From JACRIK01 sp040753835 (GTDB lineage Bacteria; Planctomycetota; MHYJ01; JACQXL01): 32,132 nucleotides of DNA. Location: NCBI GenBank assembly GCA_040753835.1, contig JBFMDM010000012.1, forward strand, positions 1-32,132, written 5' to 3'. Shown here piece after piece: positions 21,911-29,233 of the stretch. The notes below the pieces were generated by a model that worked only from the letters and a program-made list of their open reading frames with translations, made no database searches and was not told the DNA's origin. How positions within the stretch are numbered: the stretch's first letter is position 1; every line of letters begins with the position of its first letter. Made by a program: the position numbers and the translations under genes.

Positions 21911-22444
21911 TCAGTATTGATATCCGAACTCAATGCTCCGCTGTTTAATGTATTTTTCAAAACACTCCAAACAAATATCGTGATTTTTATTGCTTTTCAT
22001 ATAAGAAGTATTTTCGTGCAAACTTATCGTTGCCCAACAGATATTACAATGTTCATGATCCCACCCGTTTTTGATTGTCTCGGTTGAACCATCATTTTTG
22101 TGCTTGATAGCATCACGGGGCTCAAAATTAACAGGTGACCACCGAAGTGATTTATCCAGGACAATTTCAGCTCTTTCTTGCCAATAACCAGCAAGATAAG
22201 GATAGAATTTATTGCACTGTATTTTATTATCTATCTTGATTTTTGTTATAAATTTGGCGGTCAGTTTTTTCTGATTAACATCTTTGAATTGCCCTTCAAT
22301 GAACGAATAATCATCCAATAGGATGAATGCCCAATAATCCTCGGCTATCCATTTCCACTTGTTAACCCTTATGTCAAAAATGGTTTCACCCTTTTTATTG
22401 GTTATTGCGTTAATTGTTAATTCCGGAACGTTATCAATCTTCAT
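21911..22444 (-). CDS. hypothetical protein with C-terminal treble-clef-like zinc motif
   Basis: 177 residues that I cannot name. The first about 120 residues look like a beta-rich domain with many aromatic residues. The end has G-W-D-H-E-H-C-N-I-C-W near residue 129 and H-D-I-C-L-E-C-F-E-K-Y, giving a C-x2-C ... C-x2-C metal site. I have the impression of similar W-D-H-E-H-C motifs in small proteins of accessory regions, possibly immunity-like, but cannot support that here. The gene is AT-rich. The ATG follows one of the island repeats. Confidence 0.65.
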   Translation of the reverse strand: MKIDNVPELTINAITNKKGETIFDIRVNKWKWIAEDYWAFILLDDYSFIEGQFKDVNQKKLTAKFITKIKIDNKIQCNKFYPYLAGYWQERAEIVLDKSLRWSPVNFEPRDAIKHKNDGSTETIKNGWDHEHCNICWATISLHENTSYMKSNKNHDICLECFEKYIKQRSIEFGYQY

Positions 22445-22451
22445 ATATAAA

Positions 22452-22481
22452 TCCTACCCGCCCCGTGCCTTAGCCAGGCAC
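22452..22481. repeat. GC-rich island repeat (CCCCGTGCCTTAGCCAGGCA)
   Basis: Fourth copy of the repeat family that separates genes of the 20362-22801 island. It can form a GTGCCT/AGGCAC hairpin. Confidence 0.65.
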
Positions 22482-22564
22482 CTAAATTGCCGGTAATTTG
22501 TTTGCACTACATTATCTGTTTCTTATCAATTTGTAGTGTAAAAGCTGGTTCCTCACTTCCTGCC

Positions 22565-22801
22565 TTACTCCGACTCGGTTTCTTCTTCGTTTTCCTCTTC
22601 TTCCATCTCCTCCCGCAGGACGTCATCCCATATCCAGGTCAGGCGGTGAATTATATGCTCTTCTATGGCGGTCTTCTGGCCTATCTCCAAGGTTGAATAA
22701 CCAATCATATGGAGATTGATTACCCTTCTAATCTGCTCCACTGGCAGGGGCGTGCTCTCAGCCATTGTCTCGGCAAATATGTCCAAACGGTATTGTGCCA
22801 T
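22565..22801 (-). CDS. hypothetical protein, 78 residues, acidic tail
   Basis: A small soluble protein with a helical core (E-Q-I-R-R-V-I-N-L-H-M-I-G-Y-S-T-L-E-I-G) that may form a helix-turn-helix-like bundle, followed by a tail of about 15 residues that is almost entirely Glu. I do not recognise it. A clear promoter precedes it. The ribosome-binding site is weak. It is transcribed away from the glyoxylate reductase-like gene. Confidence 0.6.
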   Translation of the reverse strand: MAQYRLDIFAETMAESTPLPVEQIRRVINLHMIGYSTLEIGQKTAIEEHIIHRLTWIWDDVLREEMEEEENEEETESE

Positions 22802-22816
22802 AACTATTCTATAATA

Positions 22817-22845
22817 ATTTTACATATCTTAATCCGTTCTGTCAA
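22817..22845 (-). promoter_or_regulatory. sigma-70-type promoter of the 78-aa gene
   Basis: On the minus strand TTGACA (22845-22840), a 17-bp spacer and TAAAAT (22822-22817), with the ATG at 22801. Confidence 0.65.
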
Positions 22846-22933
22846 TAGATTTTACTTGACGGTGCAGAAATAAGTAGATAAGTAAATAAAATAAATAATA
22901 AGTTGTTACGGCTTAATACTTATCAACTATACT

Positions 22934-23893
22934 ATGAAGCCAACTGTCTATCTCACCCGTCGGATACCGCAAGAGGGAATAGATATCCTGCGCCGGCAGG
23001 GTTATAAATTGCTCATCAACCCCCTTGATAAGCCGGTGCCTCGGCAGACCTTGCTTGGTGAAGTAAGCAATGCCGATGCCCTTTTGTGTATGCTCGCAGA
23101 CCGGATTGACCGCAGGGTAATAGATGCCGGGAAACGGTTAAAGGTCATTTCGGCATACGCAGTCGGGATTGATAATATTGATGTGTCTTATGCCACAAAG
23201 AAAGGCATTATCGTTACCAATACGCCGGGTGTCCTGACCGAGGCAACCGCAGAGTTAACCTGGGCATTGCTCTTTGCCTGCGCCCGCAGGGTGACCGAGG
23301 CAGACCGCTATACCAGAGCCGGCAGATTTAAGGTCTGGGGTCCGACTTTGCTTTTGGGACGCCAGATAGGCGGAAAGACCATCGGCATCATCGGCGCAGG
23401 CCGTATCGGACAATCAGTAGGCCGTAAGGCAAGTGCCTTCGGGATGAATGTCCTGTATTTCAACCGCTCCAAAGAACCGCAGTTTAAGAAAGAGGCAGCC
23501 GCCCAGCGGGTTGACCTGAAGACCCTGCTAAAGAAGTCCGATTTTATCACCCTGCATCTGCCGTTAACCAAAGAAACCAGATATTTTATCACCTTGAAGG
23601 AACTGCGGCAGATGAAGCGGACGGCATATTTAATCAATGTAGCGCGCGGGCCCGTAGTCAAGGAGGCAGACCTTGTCTATGCCCTGAAACACAACCTGAT
23701 TGCCGGGGCCGGACTGGATGTCTATGAACACGAGCCAAAGGTGCATCCAGCACTGCTCAAACTTGATAATATAACCTTACTGCCCCACTTGGGCAGTGCG
23801 ACTGTGGAATCACGCATCAGGATGGCTGAGATTGCGGCCAAGAATATCACGGCGGCATTACATGGAAAACAACCGCTGTTCAGGGTTAAATAG
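22934..23893 (+). CDS. D-isomer-specific 2-hydroxyacid dehydrogenase, glyoxylate/hydroxypyruvate reductase-like
   Basis: A 319-residue NAD(P)-dependent reductase. The Rossmann motif G-A-G-R-I-G is near residue 155. The catalytic set is present: Arg near 238 (N-V-A-R-G-P), Glu in L-D-V-Y-E-H-E-P, and His285 (P-H-L-G-S-A-T). A-Y-A-V-G-I-D-N-I-D and N-T-P-G-V-L-T-E-A-T-A-E-L are typical of glyoxylate reductase (GyaR) and glycerate dehydrogenases. The N-R-S after the second nucleotide-binding strand, instead of an acidic residue, suggests use of NADPH. The exact substrate is not proven. Confidence 0.92.
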   Translation: MKPTVYLTRRIPQEGIDILRRQGYKLLINPLDKPVPRQTLLGEVSNADALLCMLADRIDRRVIDAGKRLKVISAYAVGIDNIDVSYATKKGIIVTNTPGVLTEATAELTWALLFACARRVTEADRYTRAGRFKVWGPTLLLGRQIGGKTIGIIGAGRIGQSVGRKASAFGMNVLYFNRSKEPQFKKEAAAQRVDLKTLLKKSDFITLHLPLTKETRYFITLKELRQMKRTAYLINVARGPVVKEADLVYALKHNLIAGAGLDVYEHEPKVHPALLKLDNITLLPHLGSATVESRIRMAEIAAKNITAALHGKQPLFRVK

Positions 23894-23897
23894 TCCG

Positions 23898-23935
23898 CCA
23901 GAGGCGTTCGCCTCGCCAAGCGAAGCCGGCGGGGA
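23898..23935. repeat. GC-rich palindromic repeat (CCGCCAGAGGCG type)
   Basis: CCGCCAGAGGCGTTCGCCTCG includes GAGGCG-TT-CGCCTC, a short hairpin just after the reductase gene. CCGCCAGAGGCGG recurs inside the leader at 31661-31674. Confidence 0.55.
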
Positions 23936-23953
23936 TCTGCCTAAGGCATGACA

Positions 23954-23980
23954 ACCACAGATTTCACAGATTACACAGAT
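23954..23980. repeat. nonamer array (ACCACAGATT type)
   Basis: Three 9-bp units beginning ACCACAG, directly in front of the ComEA-like gene, ending two bases before its ATG. It occupies the place of the ribosome-binding site. Confidence 0.75.
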
Positions 23981-23981
23981 A

Positions 23982-24302
23982 ATGTATAATTATCACGAGA
24001 AAATAGTTCTTGGTTTGATTATTGTTATCTTGTTTACTGCCGGGTTATTATCCACTGTAAAAAACACGCCAACTCAGGGGATTTTATTGCATAATAGAGA
24101 TTTCTTCCTGATAGACCTTAATAAGGCCACAAAAGAGGAGTTGCGCCTGATACCCTATGTCTCCGAGGCAATGGCCCAGGAAATTATCCGGTATCGCACA
24201 GATAAAGGCGGACTCAGGAATACAGATGAATTGTCGGAAATCAAGGGCATCGGGCCGGCCCGGCTGAAGAAGATGCGGAAATATCTGAAGAAAATAAATT
24301 AG
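23982..24302 (+). CDS. ComEA-like helix-hairpin-helix protein
   Basis: 106 residues with an N-terminal membrane anchor (about 8-26) and a C-terminal tandem helix-hairpin-helix: D-L-N-K-A-T-K-E-E-L-R-L-I-P-Y-V and L-S-E-I-K-G-I-G-P-A-R-L-K-K. This is the layout of ComEA, which binds incoming double-stranded DNA during natural transformation, although many short proteins of this type are uncharacterised. A nonamer repeat lies just before the ATG, so there is no normal Shine-Dalgarno. Type IV pilin-like genes lie 4 kb away, compatible with DNA uptake but not evidence for it. Confidence 0.85.
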   Translation: MYNYHEKIVLGLIIVILFTAGLLSTVKNTPTQGILLHNRDFFLIDLNKATKEELRLIPYVSEAMAQEIIRYRTDKGGLRNTDELSEIKGIGPARLKKMRKYLKKIN

Positions 24303-24364
24303 ACAACAGGATTTAACGGATTAAGCAGAAACCATTATTCCCTCCGTAGCGCCACTAACAACGA

Positions 24365-25168
24365 CTAATCTCCCGCTCCAGAAGGCGTATTGTCTCCGCT
24401 TGAAGGAGGTGGCGGGGGCGGAGTAGTCGTGTCGCCTGGTGTCGCGGTTGCGGTCTTCTTGGGCGCGGTCTTCTTGGTGCTGGCCTTGGGTTTGGATTCC
24501 TTCTTGGGCGCATCGGGTATAAGGAGTTTCCAGCCCGGCTGGAGCGTGGTCTCCATCGTTGCCAGTTTGTCACGGTTGGCCTCAAATATCAGTGTGCTTT
24601 TGCTGGTGTCATTGTAATATTTGCGGGCCAGACGCCAGAGGTTGTCGCCCTTTACCACCTTATGGTATTTGCCGCCGGTGGTTGAGGGCGTATAAGTACT
24701 GGTCGTGGTATCGGTCGCAGACGACGTGGCAGGCCTGTAACTCGTATCCGAGGCATCCGGAATGGTCAGAACCATTCCAACTTTTAGTTTGCCCGGGTCT
24801 GAAAGTTTATTGGCCTCCTGAATCTGTTTCCATTTGGTGCCGTCGCCGTAGAAATGGGTGGCGATTATCCAGAGGGTATCGCCCGGCTTTACGGTATAAG
24901 AGGTCGCGGTGGATTGGACCGGCGTTATCGGGGTATAGAACTGGTCCATGCCGCTGGTCGGAGAGGTCTGAAGCCCGGCCAGGCCGGTCGGGGTAAACCC
25001 GGCAAAATCGGTCGGTGTAATGCCGGCCAGGTCGGTCGGCGTAATCGGCTCAATAACCGTGATGGTGTTTTCTTGTGTCTTATCAAATAATCCCAGTTGC
25101 CAGAAAATAATACCGAGAATCACCAGGAATACAACGACGATGACGGCCAAAGCGGTTACGGGCTTCAT
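24365..25168 (-). CDS. membrane-anchored protein with two LysM domains
   Basis: 267 residues. An N-terminal transmembrane segment (about 5-27) is followed by a Thr/Pro-rich stretch with a short repeat (I-T-P-T-D-L-A-G, I-T-P-T-D-F-A-G, F-T-P-T-G-L-A-G). Two LysM domains follow (about 86-133, Y-T-V-K-P-G-D-T-L-W; about 168-214, H-K-V-V-K-G-D-N-L-W-R-L-A). The Lys/Thr/Pro-rich tail probably is disordered. LysM binds peptidoglycan N-acetylglucosamine, so the protein probably links membrane and wall. An AGCGTNN heptamer array separates it from secDF, which is upstream on the same strand. Confidence 0.9.
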   Translation of the reverse strand: MKPVTALAVIVVVFLVILGIIFWQLGLFDKTQENTITVIEPITPTDLAGITPTDFAGFTPTGLAGLQTSPTSGMDQFYTPITPVQSTATSYTVKPGDTLWIIATHFYGDGTKWKQIQEANKLSDPGKLKVGMVLTIPDASDTSYRPATSSATDTTTSTYTPSTTGGKYHKVVKGDNLWRLARKYYNDTSKSTLIFEANRDKLATMETTLQPGWKLLIPDAPKKESKPKASTKKTAPKKTATATPGDTTTPPPPPPSSGDNTPSGAGD

Positions 25169-25183
25169 ATGATTAACTCCTAT

Positions 25184-25218
25184 AGCGTAGAGCGTGGAGC
25201 GTTTAGCGTAAAGCGATA
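25184..25218. repeat. heptamer array, unit AGCGTNN, 5 units
   Basis: AGCGTAG, AGCGTGG, AGCGTTT, AGCGTAA and AGCGATA in register, between secDF and the LysM gene. Same unit family as the array inside acpS. Confidence 0.9.
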
Positions 25219-25245
25219 TTGGCTTGGCGCTTCTATCTCTTTGCC

Positions 25246-27966
25246 CTATGCCTGTTTTGTTTCTACTTTCTTCGTGTCCTGCTTACCCAGAAGGAAAGCG
25301 GACGCGATAAAGATACTGGAGTAACTGCCGACCACCACGCCGATAATCATCGGGAAGGCGAAGGATGCGATGCCTCCGCCGCTCTTTGCCGTGATTCCGA
25401 AGAGTATCGTCACGGTCAGGAACACGGTCAACGAGGTCCAGATGGTCCGGCCCAGGGTCTCGTTGATGCTCCGGTTTACTATATTAAAAAGCGTCTCCCC
25501 TTTCAACAATTTGATATTCTCCCTGATGCGGTCAAATACCACGATGGTATCATTAACAGAATAACCGATGATTGTCAAGAAAGCGGCAACCGAGGAGAGA
25601 TTTATTTCCAGCCCCATTCCGGCGGATTTGGGCATAAGCATATTAAAGACAATCACGCTGCCCAGCGAAATCAGGACGTCGTGCACCAGCGCAATGACCG
25701 CGGCCAGCCCGAACTTGAACTCAAACCTGACGGCCAGGTAAAGAATCATCCCCAGCCAGGAAAGGATAATGGCAACGACTGCCTTGCTCTGTATATCGCG
25801 GGCCACCACGCCGCCGATATTCTCCACCCGGGAGAACGTCTCGGCTGAAAAACCCAGTTCCTCGCGGGTTATCTTTTCCAGGGCAATGTCGTTATCCTCC
25901 TTGAAATAGACGTAATACCGCTTCATTTCAGCCGTGTTGGCGGGAGTAACAACCGGAGATGATTCCTCTTCGGCTACCATAAACGGCTCGGAGAACCCGT
26001 CCTTGGCGCAACGGGCCTTGAGTTTATCCTGAATCGCCTTAAAGTCGCTGTTTGCAGGCAGTTCAACGGTGATGCGATAGCGGAAATCCATTTTCCTGCT
26101 TACCGCGGTTGAGGAAACGATACGGTCCGGCGCAATCCGGTCCGCGAATGTTTTCTGCAGGTCGCTCTTGAATTCCTGGACCTTATCGGCCGTGGTTACG
26201 AATTTGGTCCGTATCTGGAATTCGCTGGTGGAATACTGGGCCTGATGGAAGACATCATTGAATGACGACTTGATATCGCCCTTGATATGGGACAGGACGC
26301 TCTGGACCTCGGCATCGGGATATTTAGAGACACTGGCGTTGGTAGCCGGGTCAATTACAGTAATCCCGCGGATGGTATCGCGGACCTCGGCAATCTCGGC
26401 CGGCTTGCTGAAGTTGATATTCACGACCGTCCCGCCGGTGAAGTCAATGCCGTAATTTTCCCTGCCTTTGGAGAAAAAGAGAACCACCGATAATACAACC
26501 AGGACAAGAGAGACGATTTTGAATATGCCGGCATCCTGCATAAACGGAATATTGGTCTTGAAGAACACCTGAAGCATAGAGAAATTCTTAAGAATCCCGC
26601 TTTCAATGGATGCCTTGAGCATCACCTTTGAAGCGAAGTAGCCGGTGAAAAGCGTGGTGATGATGCCGACGCAAAGGACGATGGCGAATCCCTTGAGCGG
26701 TCCGGTGCCGAAGTAAAAGAGAATGATACCGGCCAGGAGCGTGGTCAGGTTGGCGTCAAAGACCGTGACCAGAGCCCGGTTAAAGCCGGACTCAAAGGCC
26801 GCATTAGTATCCTTGCCTTTCCTGACTTCCTCGCGGATACGTTCATAGAAGATGATATTGGAGTCAACGGCCATCCCCAGGGTCAGGACCAGGGCGGCAA
26901 TGCCCGGCAGGGTCATTGTGGCGCTGAAGAACGAGAGGATGCCAACCAGGAGCGTAAAGTTCATCGCCATCGCAATCACGGCAATCAGGCCTGAGAGGTG
27001 GTAATAGATAAGCATAAAGATGATGACCGCGGCCACGGCCAGGATGAACGAGATGATGCCTCTTTTGATGGCATCTTCGCCGAGCGACGGCCCGACATAG
27101 TTCTCGCTGACAATCTCCAGCGAGGCGGGCAAACTGCCGGCCCGAAGCACGGTGGCCAGGTCCTGCGCATCCTTGGCGCCGAACCCGCGGCCGCCGCCGG
27201 TAATGATGCCCTCGCCGCCGGTAATGGGGCTTCTTATGAGCGGAGCGGAGACCAGTTTATTGTCAAGGATAATAGCCAAGCGCCTGGCATTTTTCTCGCC
27301 CACCTCTGTTTCGGCGTATTGTTTCGTAAGATTGGCAAATATCTTTGCTCCGTACGGGTCAAAACCGAAGGTAACCACCAGTCCTTCGGTGGGCTCAAAA
27401 CGGGTGCCGGCCTTGACAATGTGCTCGCCGGTCAACTCCACCTTGTTACTAACCAGAACACGCATCCCGCGTTCCGAAGATTCCTGCGAGTCCTCTCTTT
27501 CATACCAGGCATATCCGGCCGGTGCGCTGGGGAATTTCTCGCTGTAGTCCTCCACGATTTTGGGGTCGGCCTCCAGTTTGAACTCCAGCCGGCCGCTGGA
27601 GGTGATAATCTTCTTGACCCGTTCGGTCTCGGCCATATCCATTCCGGGCAGTTGGATGAGAATCTGGTCGCTGCCGTATTTCTGGATGCGCGGCTCTTTC
27701 AGGCCTGAGTAATTGATACGGCGCTCAATGATTTCCTTGGCCTTGTCCGTATATTCGCCAACCTTGCCTTCAGGCACGCCGTCCTTTTTAAGGGCCAGGC
27801 GCAGTTCCGAGCCGCCCTGCAGGTCAAGCCCCAGGTTCAACTGGTGACCTTCCAGCCATTCGTCCTTGCCGAACAGGGGCTTATCCTTATCGGGATAGGC
27901 AAAATAGCCGGCAATGCCGACAATAATAAGAATCAGGAATAACTGCCATTTTGATGTCTCGCTCAT
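25246..27966 (-). CDS. secDF: fused protein translocase subunit SecD-SecF
   Basis: A 906-residue inner-membrane protein that uses the proton gradient to help pull exported proteins through SecYEG. The SecD half has an N-terminal membrane segment, N-L-G-L-D-L-Q-G-G at about 44-52, a large periplasmic domain, and a six-helix RND-type block ending near 490. The SecF half starts around 470-500 with Y-G-I-D-F-T-G-G-T-V (about 503-512), a smaller periplasmic domain, and the second membrane block. Both D5 motifs and the glycine-rich transmembrane signatures are intact. The fused form is seen in several phyla. yajC lies directly upstream on the same strand, the usual partner order. Confidence 0.97.
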   Translation of the reverse strand: MSETSKWQLFLILIIVGIAGYFAYPDKDKPLFGKDEWLEGHQLNLGLDLQGGSELRLALKKDGVPEGKVGEYTDKAKEIIERRINYSGLKEPRIQKYGSDQILIQLPGMDMAETERVKKIITSSGRLEFKLEADPKIVEDYSEKFPSAPAGYAWYEREDSQESSERGMRVLVSNKVELTGEHIVKAGTRFEPTEGLVVTFGFDPYGAKIFANLTKQYAETEVGEKNARRLAIILDNKLVSAPLIRSPITGGEGIITGGGRGFGAKDAQDLATVLRAGSLPASLEIVSENYVGPSLGEDAIKRGIISFILAVAAVIIFMLIYYHLSGLIAVIAMAMNFTLLVGILSFFSATMTLPGIAALVLTLGMAVDSNIIFYERIREEVRKGKDTNAAFESGFNRALVTVFDANLTTLLAGIILFYFGTGPLKGFAIVLCVGIITTLFTGYFASKVMLKASIESGILKNFSMLQVFFKTNIPFMQDAGIFKIVSLVLVVLSVVLFFSKGRENYGIDFTGGTVVNINFSKPAEIAEVRDTIRGITVIDPATNASVSKYPDAEVQSVLSHIKGDIKSSFNDVFHQAQYSTSEFQIRTKFVTTADKVQEFKSDLQKTFADRIAPDRIVSSTAVSRKMDFRYRITVELPANSDFKAIQDKLKARCAKDGFSEPFMVAEEESSPVVTPANTAEMKRYYVYFKEDNDIALEKITREELGFSAETFSRVENIGGVVARDIQSKAVVAIILSWLGMILYLAVRFEFKFGLAAVIALVHDVLISLGSVIVFNMLMPKSAGMGLEINLSSVAAFLTIIGYSVNDTIVVFDRIRENIKLLKGETLFNIVNRSINETLGRTIWTSLTVFLTVTILFGITAKSGGGIASFAFPMIIGVVVGSYSSIFIASAFLLGKQDTKKVETKQA

Positions 27967-27986
27967 TTAGGAATCTCCTTTGCACT

Positions 27987-28082
27987 ACGAATTACGAATC
28001 TTCTAATTACGAATTTGCTTCCCACTGGAACCCTATGGGTTGTGGTCATTTCGTGTTCGTAATTCGCCTATTCGTTATTCGT
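27987..28082. repeat. inverted heptamer arrays (ACGAATT) between yajC and secDF
   Basis: ACGAATT-type units at 27987-28015 face their reverse complements (TATTCGT type) at 28055-28082 around a small AACCCTATGGGTT hairpin. The right-hand array runs into the yajC gene, whose last codons and TAG stop are made of repeat sequence. Confidence 0.85.
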
Positions 28083-28484
28083 AGAGGATACTGATTTTTC
28101 CACCCCGATAATTGCGCTCTTGGCCAGTTTTATCCTGGTATTATTGGAATCGTCTATCTTCAGGGTCACCTCGTTGTCCTTTACGCCCAGCACGGTCCCG
28201 TAGATGCCGCCGGTGGTCAGGACGTAGTCGTTCTTCTTGACGTTCTGAATCATATTCAGCCGCTCCTGTTCCTTTTTCCTCTGCGGGCGTATAATCAGGA
28301 CATATAATAGAAGGAACATCAGGGCAAAGGGGATAATCATTGAAATAAAAGCGCTGGTGCTATTTCCTCCGGCCTGGGCTAACCCCGTTAGAAATGACCG
28401 TCGCGGCCACGATAGAAATATAGAAAACTTAGAAGATAACCAAGTAGTAAACATTTCTAACGGGGCTAATTGATAGATATTCAT
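28068..28484 (-). CDS. yajC: preprotein translocase subunit YajC, with in-frame insertion
   Basis: 138 residues. The core has the single membrane helix F-I-S-M-I-I-P-F-A-L-M-F-L-L-L-Y, then I-I-R-P-Q-R-K-K-E-Q-E-R and a K-K-N-D-Y-V-L-T-T-G-G-I-Y-G-T-V domain, as in all YajC proteins. YajC associates with SecDF. The N-terminus is unusual: after M-N-I-Y-Q-L-A, a 29-codon palindromic element (28376-28469) is translated before A-Q-A-G-G-N resumes. Removing it restores a normal short YajC start. The C-terminal S-T-N-N-E is encoded by heptamer repeat. Confidence 0.93.
   Translation of the reverse strand: MNIYQLAPLEMFTTWLSSKFSIFLSWPRRSFLTGLAQAGGNSTSAFISMIIPFALMFLLLYVLIIRPQRKKEQERLNMIQNVKKNDYVLTTGGIYGTVLGVKDNEVTLKIDDSNNTRIKLAKSAIIGVEKSVSSTNNE
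28376..28469. repeat. palindromic element P2 in yajC, with 7-bp direct repeats
   Basis: Perfect 14-bp arms CCCCGTTAGAAATG (28383-28396) and complement (28452-28465). The element is bracketed by the direct repeat GGGCTAA (28376-28382 and 28463-28469), which overlaps the right arm. The repeats are 87 bp apart, a multiple of three, so the yajC frame is kept. Confidence 0.85.
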
Positions 28485-28599
28485 TATTGGACTCCTTATA
28501 TAACTTTTACCATAACTTGTTACAAAACTTTATATTATATACACAAGCGGCGACGTATCAAGAAAATTGCATAAAATTGCGGTATTATTTATTTTTCAC

Positions 28600-28627
28600 T
28601 TGACTTTCTGCGGGATATGGGTATAAT
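28600..28627 (+). promoter_or_regulatory. sigma-70-type promoter of the pilin-like operon
   Basis: TTGACT (28600-28605), a 16-bp spacer and a perfect TATAAT (28622-28627). The transcript would start near 28634, so the leader before the ATG at 28644 is only about 10 bases. Confidence 0.75.
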
Positions 28628-28643
28628 ATATTAGTGAGAGAAT

Positions 28644-29156
28644 ATGAAATACCCGTCTTTAGAAAAGGGGTTTACCCCGCACATAAGTGAATACCCCAAG
28701 GCCACTGGCATAGGATTTGCCTGCCTTTTCCAGACGAAACCAGAGCAAAAGACAAGATTATGTGCGGGGTTCACCCTCATAGAAGTCCTCATCGCAATGG
28801 TCCTGCTGACCGCCGGGTTATTGACCCTGCTATCCGTAACCCTGGGCGGAATGCTCCAGAGGGAGGTTTCCAGGGAATACGACATTGCCCGGAATGCCGC
28901 CTATGCCAAGATAGAGGAAATCCGGGCCCAGGACTTCTCTGACGTCCCCGACTATCATAACGTCTATTTCCCGGTCACGGATTTGACCCCGCCGACCGGC
29001 TGGACAGACCCCTGTAAGGTAGAGGTGGACAGTTCGGTCTCGGACCTGTATGAGGTTACCGTGACCGTCAGATGGCGGATTCAGGGCAATGCCAACCCGG
29101 ATGTCTACAATGAATATCTGACTATGACCCTGCTGACCAGGAGGTCGAAATATTAG
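28644..29156 (+). CDS. type IV pilus/pseudopilin protein, PilV-like, with in-frame insertion at the prepilin site
   Basis: 170 residues. G-F-T-L-I-E-V-L-I-A-M-V-L-L-T-A-G-L-L-T-L-L-S-V is the prepilin peptidase and methylation motif plus hydrophobic helix, as in PilV-type minor pilins. It does not lie at residue 8 as expected but at about 42. After M-K-Y-P-S-L-E-K-G-F-T, a 33-codon palindromic element (28667-28775) has duplicated the G-F-T codons. The second G-F-T can still be cleaved, but the leader is unusually long. The C-terminal part (T-V-T-V-R-W-R-I-Q-G) fits a pilin beta sheet. Confidence 0.88.
   Translation: MKYPSLEKGFTPHISEYPKATGIGFACLFQTKPEQKTRLCAGFTLIEVLIAMVLLTAGLLTLLSVTLGGMLQREVSREYDIARNAAYAKIEEIRAQDFSDVPDYHNVYFPVTDLTPPTGWTDPCKVEVDSSVSDLYEVTVTVRWRIQGNANPDVYNEYLTMTLLTRRSKY
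28667..28775. repeat. palindromic element P3 in the pilV-like gene, with 10-bp direct repeats
   Basis: Perfect 13-bp arms ACCCCGCACATAA (28674-28686) and complement (28758-28770). Direct repeats GGGGTTTACC (28667-28676) and GGGGTTCACC (28766-28775) are 99 bp apart. The outer arm sequence CCCCGCACATAA is shared with element P1 at 7428. Confidence 0.88.
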
Positions 29157-29233
29157 AGAGTGTGAGCCGTCACCGATAGTATATCGGTGAGGGCGTTACA
29201 CTCTCTTATCCCGAGTGAAACGAGGGATTAGTT
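29154..29233 (+). promoter_or_regulatory. structured intergenic leader before the PilW-like gene
   Basis: AGAGAGTGT (from 29154) pairs with ACACTCTCT (to about 29204) around an inner CACCGATA/TATCGGTG hairpin. It is followed by ATCCCGAG/...GAGGGAT and then the ATG at 29234. It resembles the two-stem leaders in layout, but its sequence is unrelated and no Shine-Dalgarno follows. Confidence 0.6.

Noticed and set aside
20245..22801. Integron gene cassettes with attC sites
   Set aside because: I could not find convincing GTTRRRY/RYYYAAC core sites at the repeats and there is no integrase in the window. Only the layout is similar.
25219..25848. Long plus-strand frame opposite secDF
   Set aside because: It is antisense to an unmistakable secDF gene and its product has His/Asp/Arg-rich composition typical of a shadow frame.
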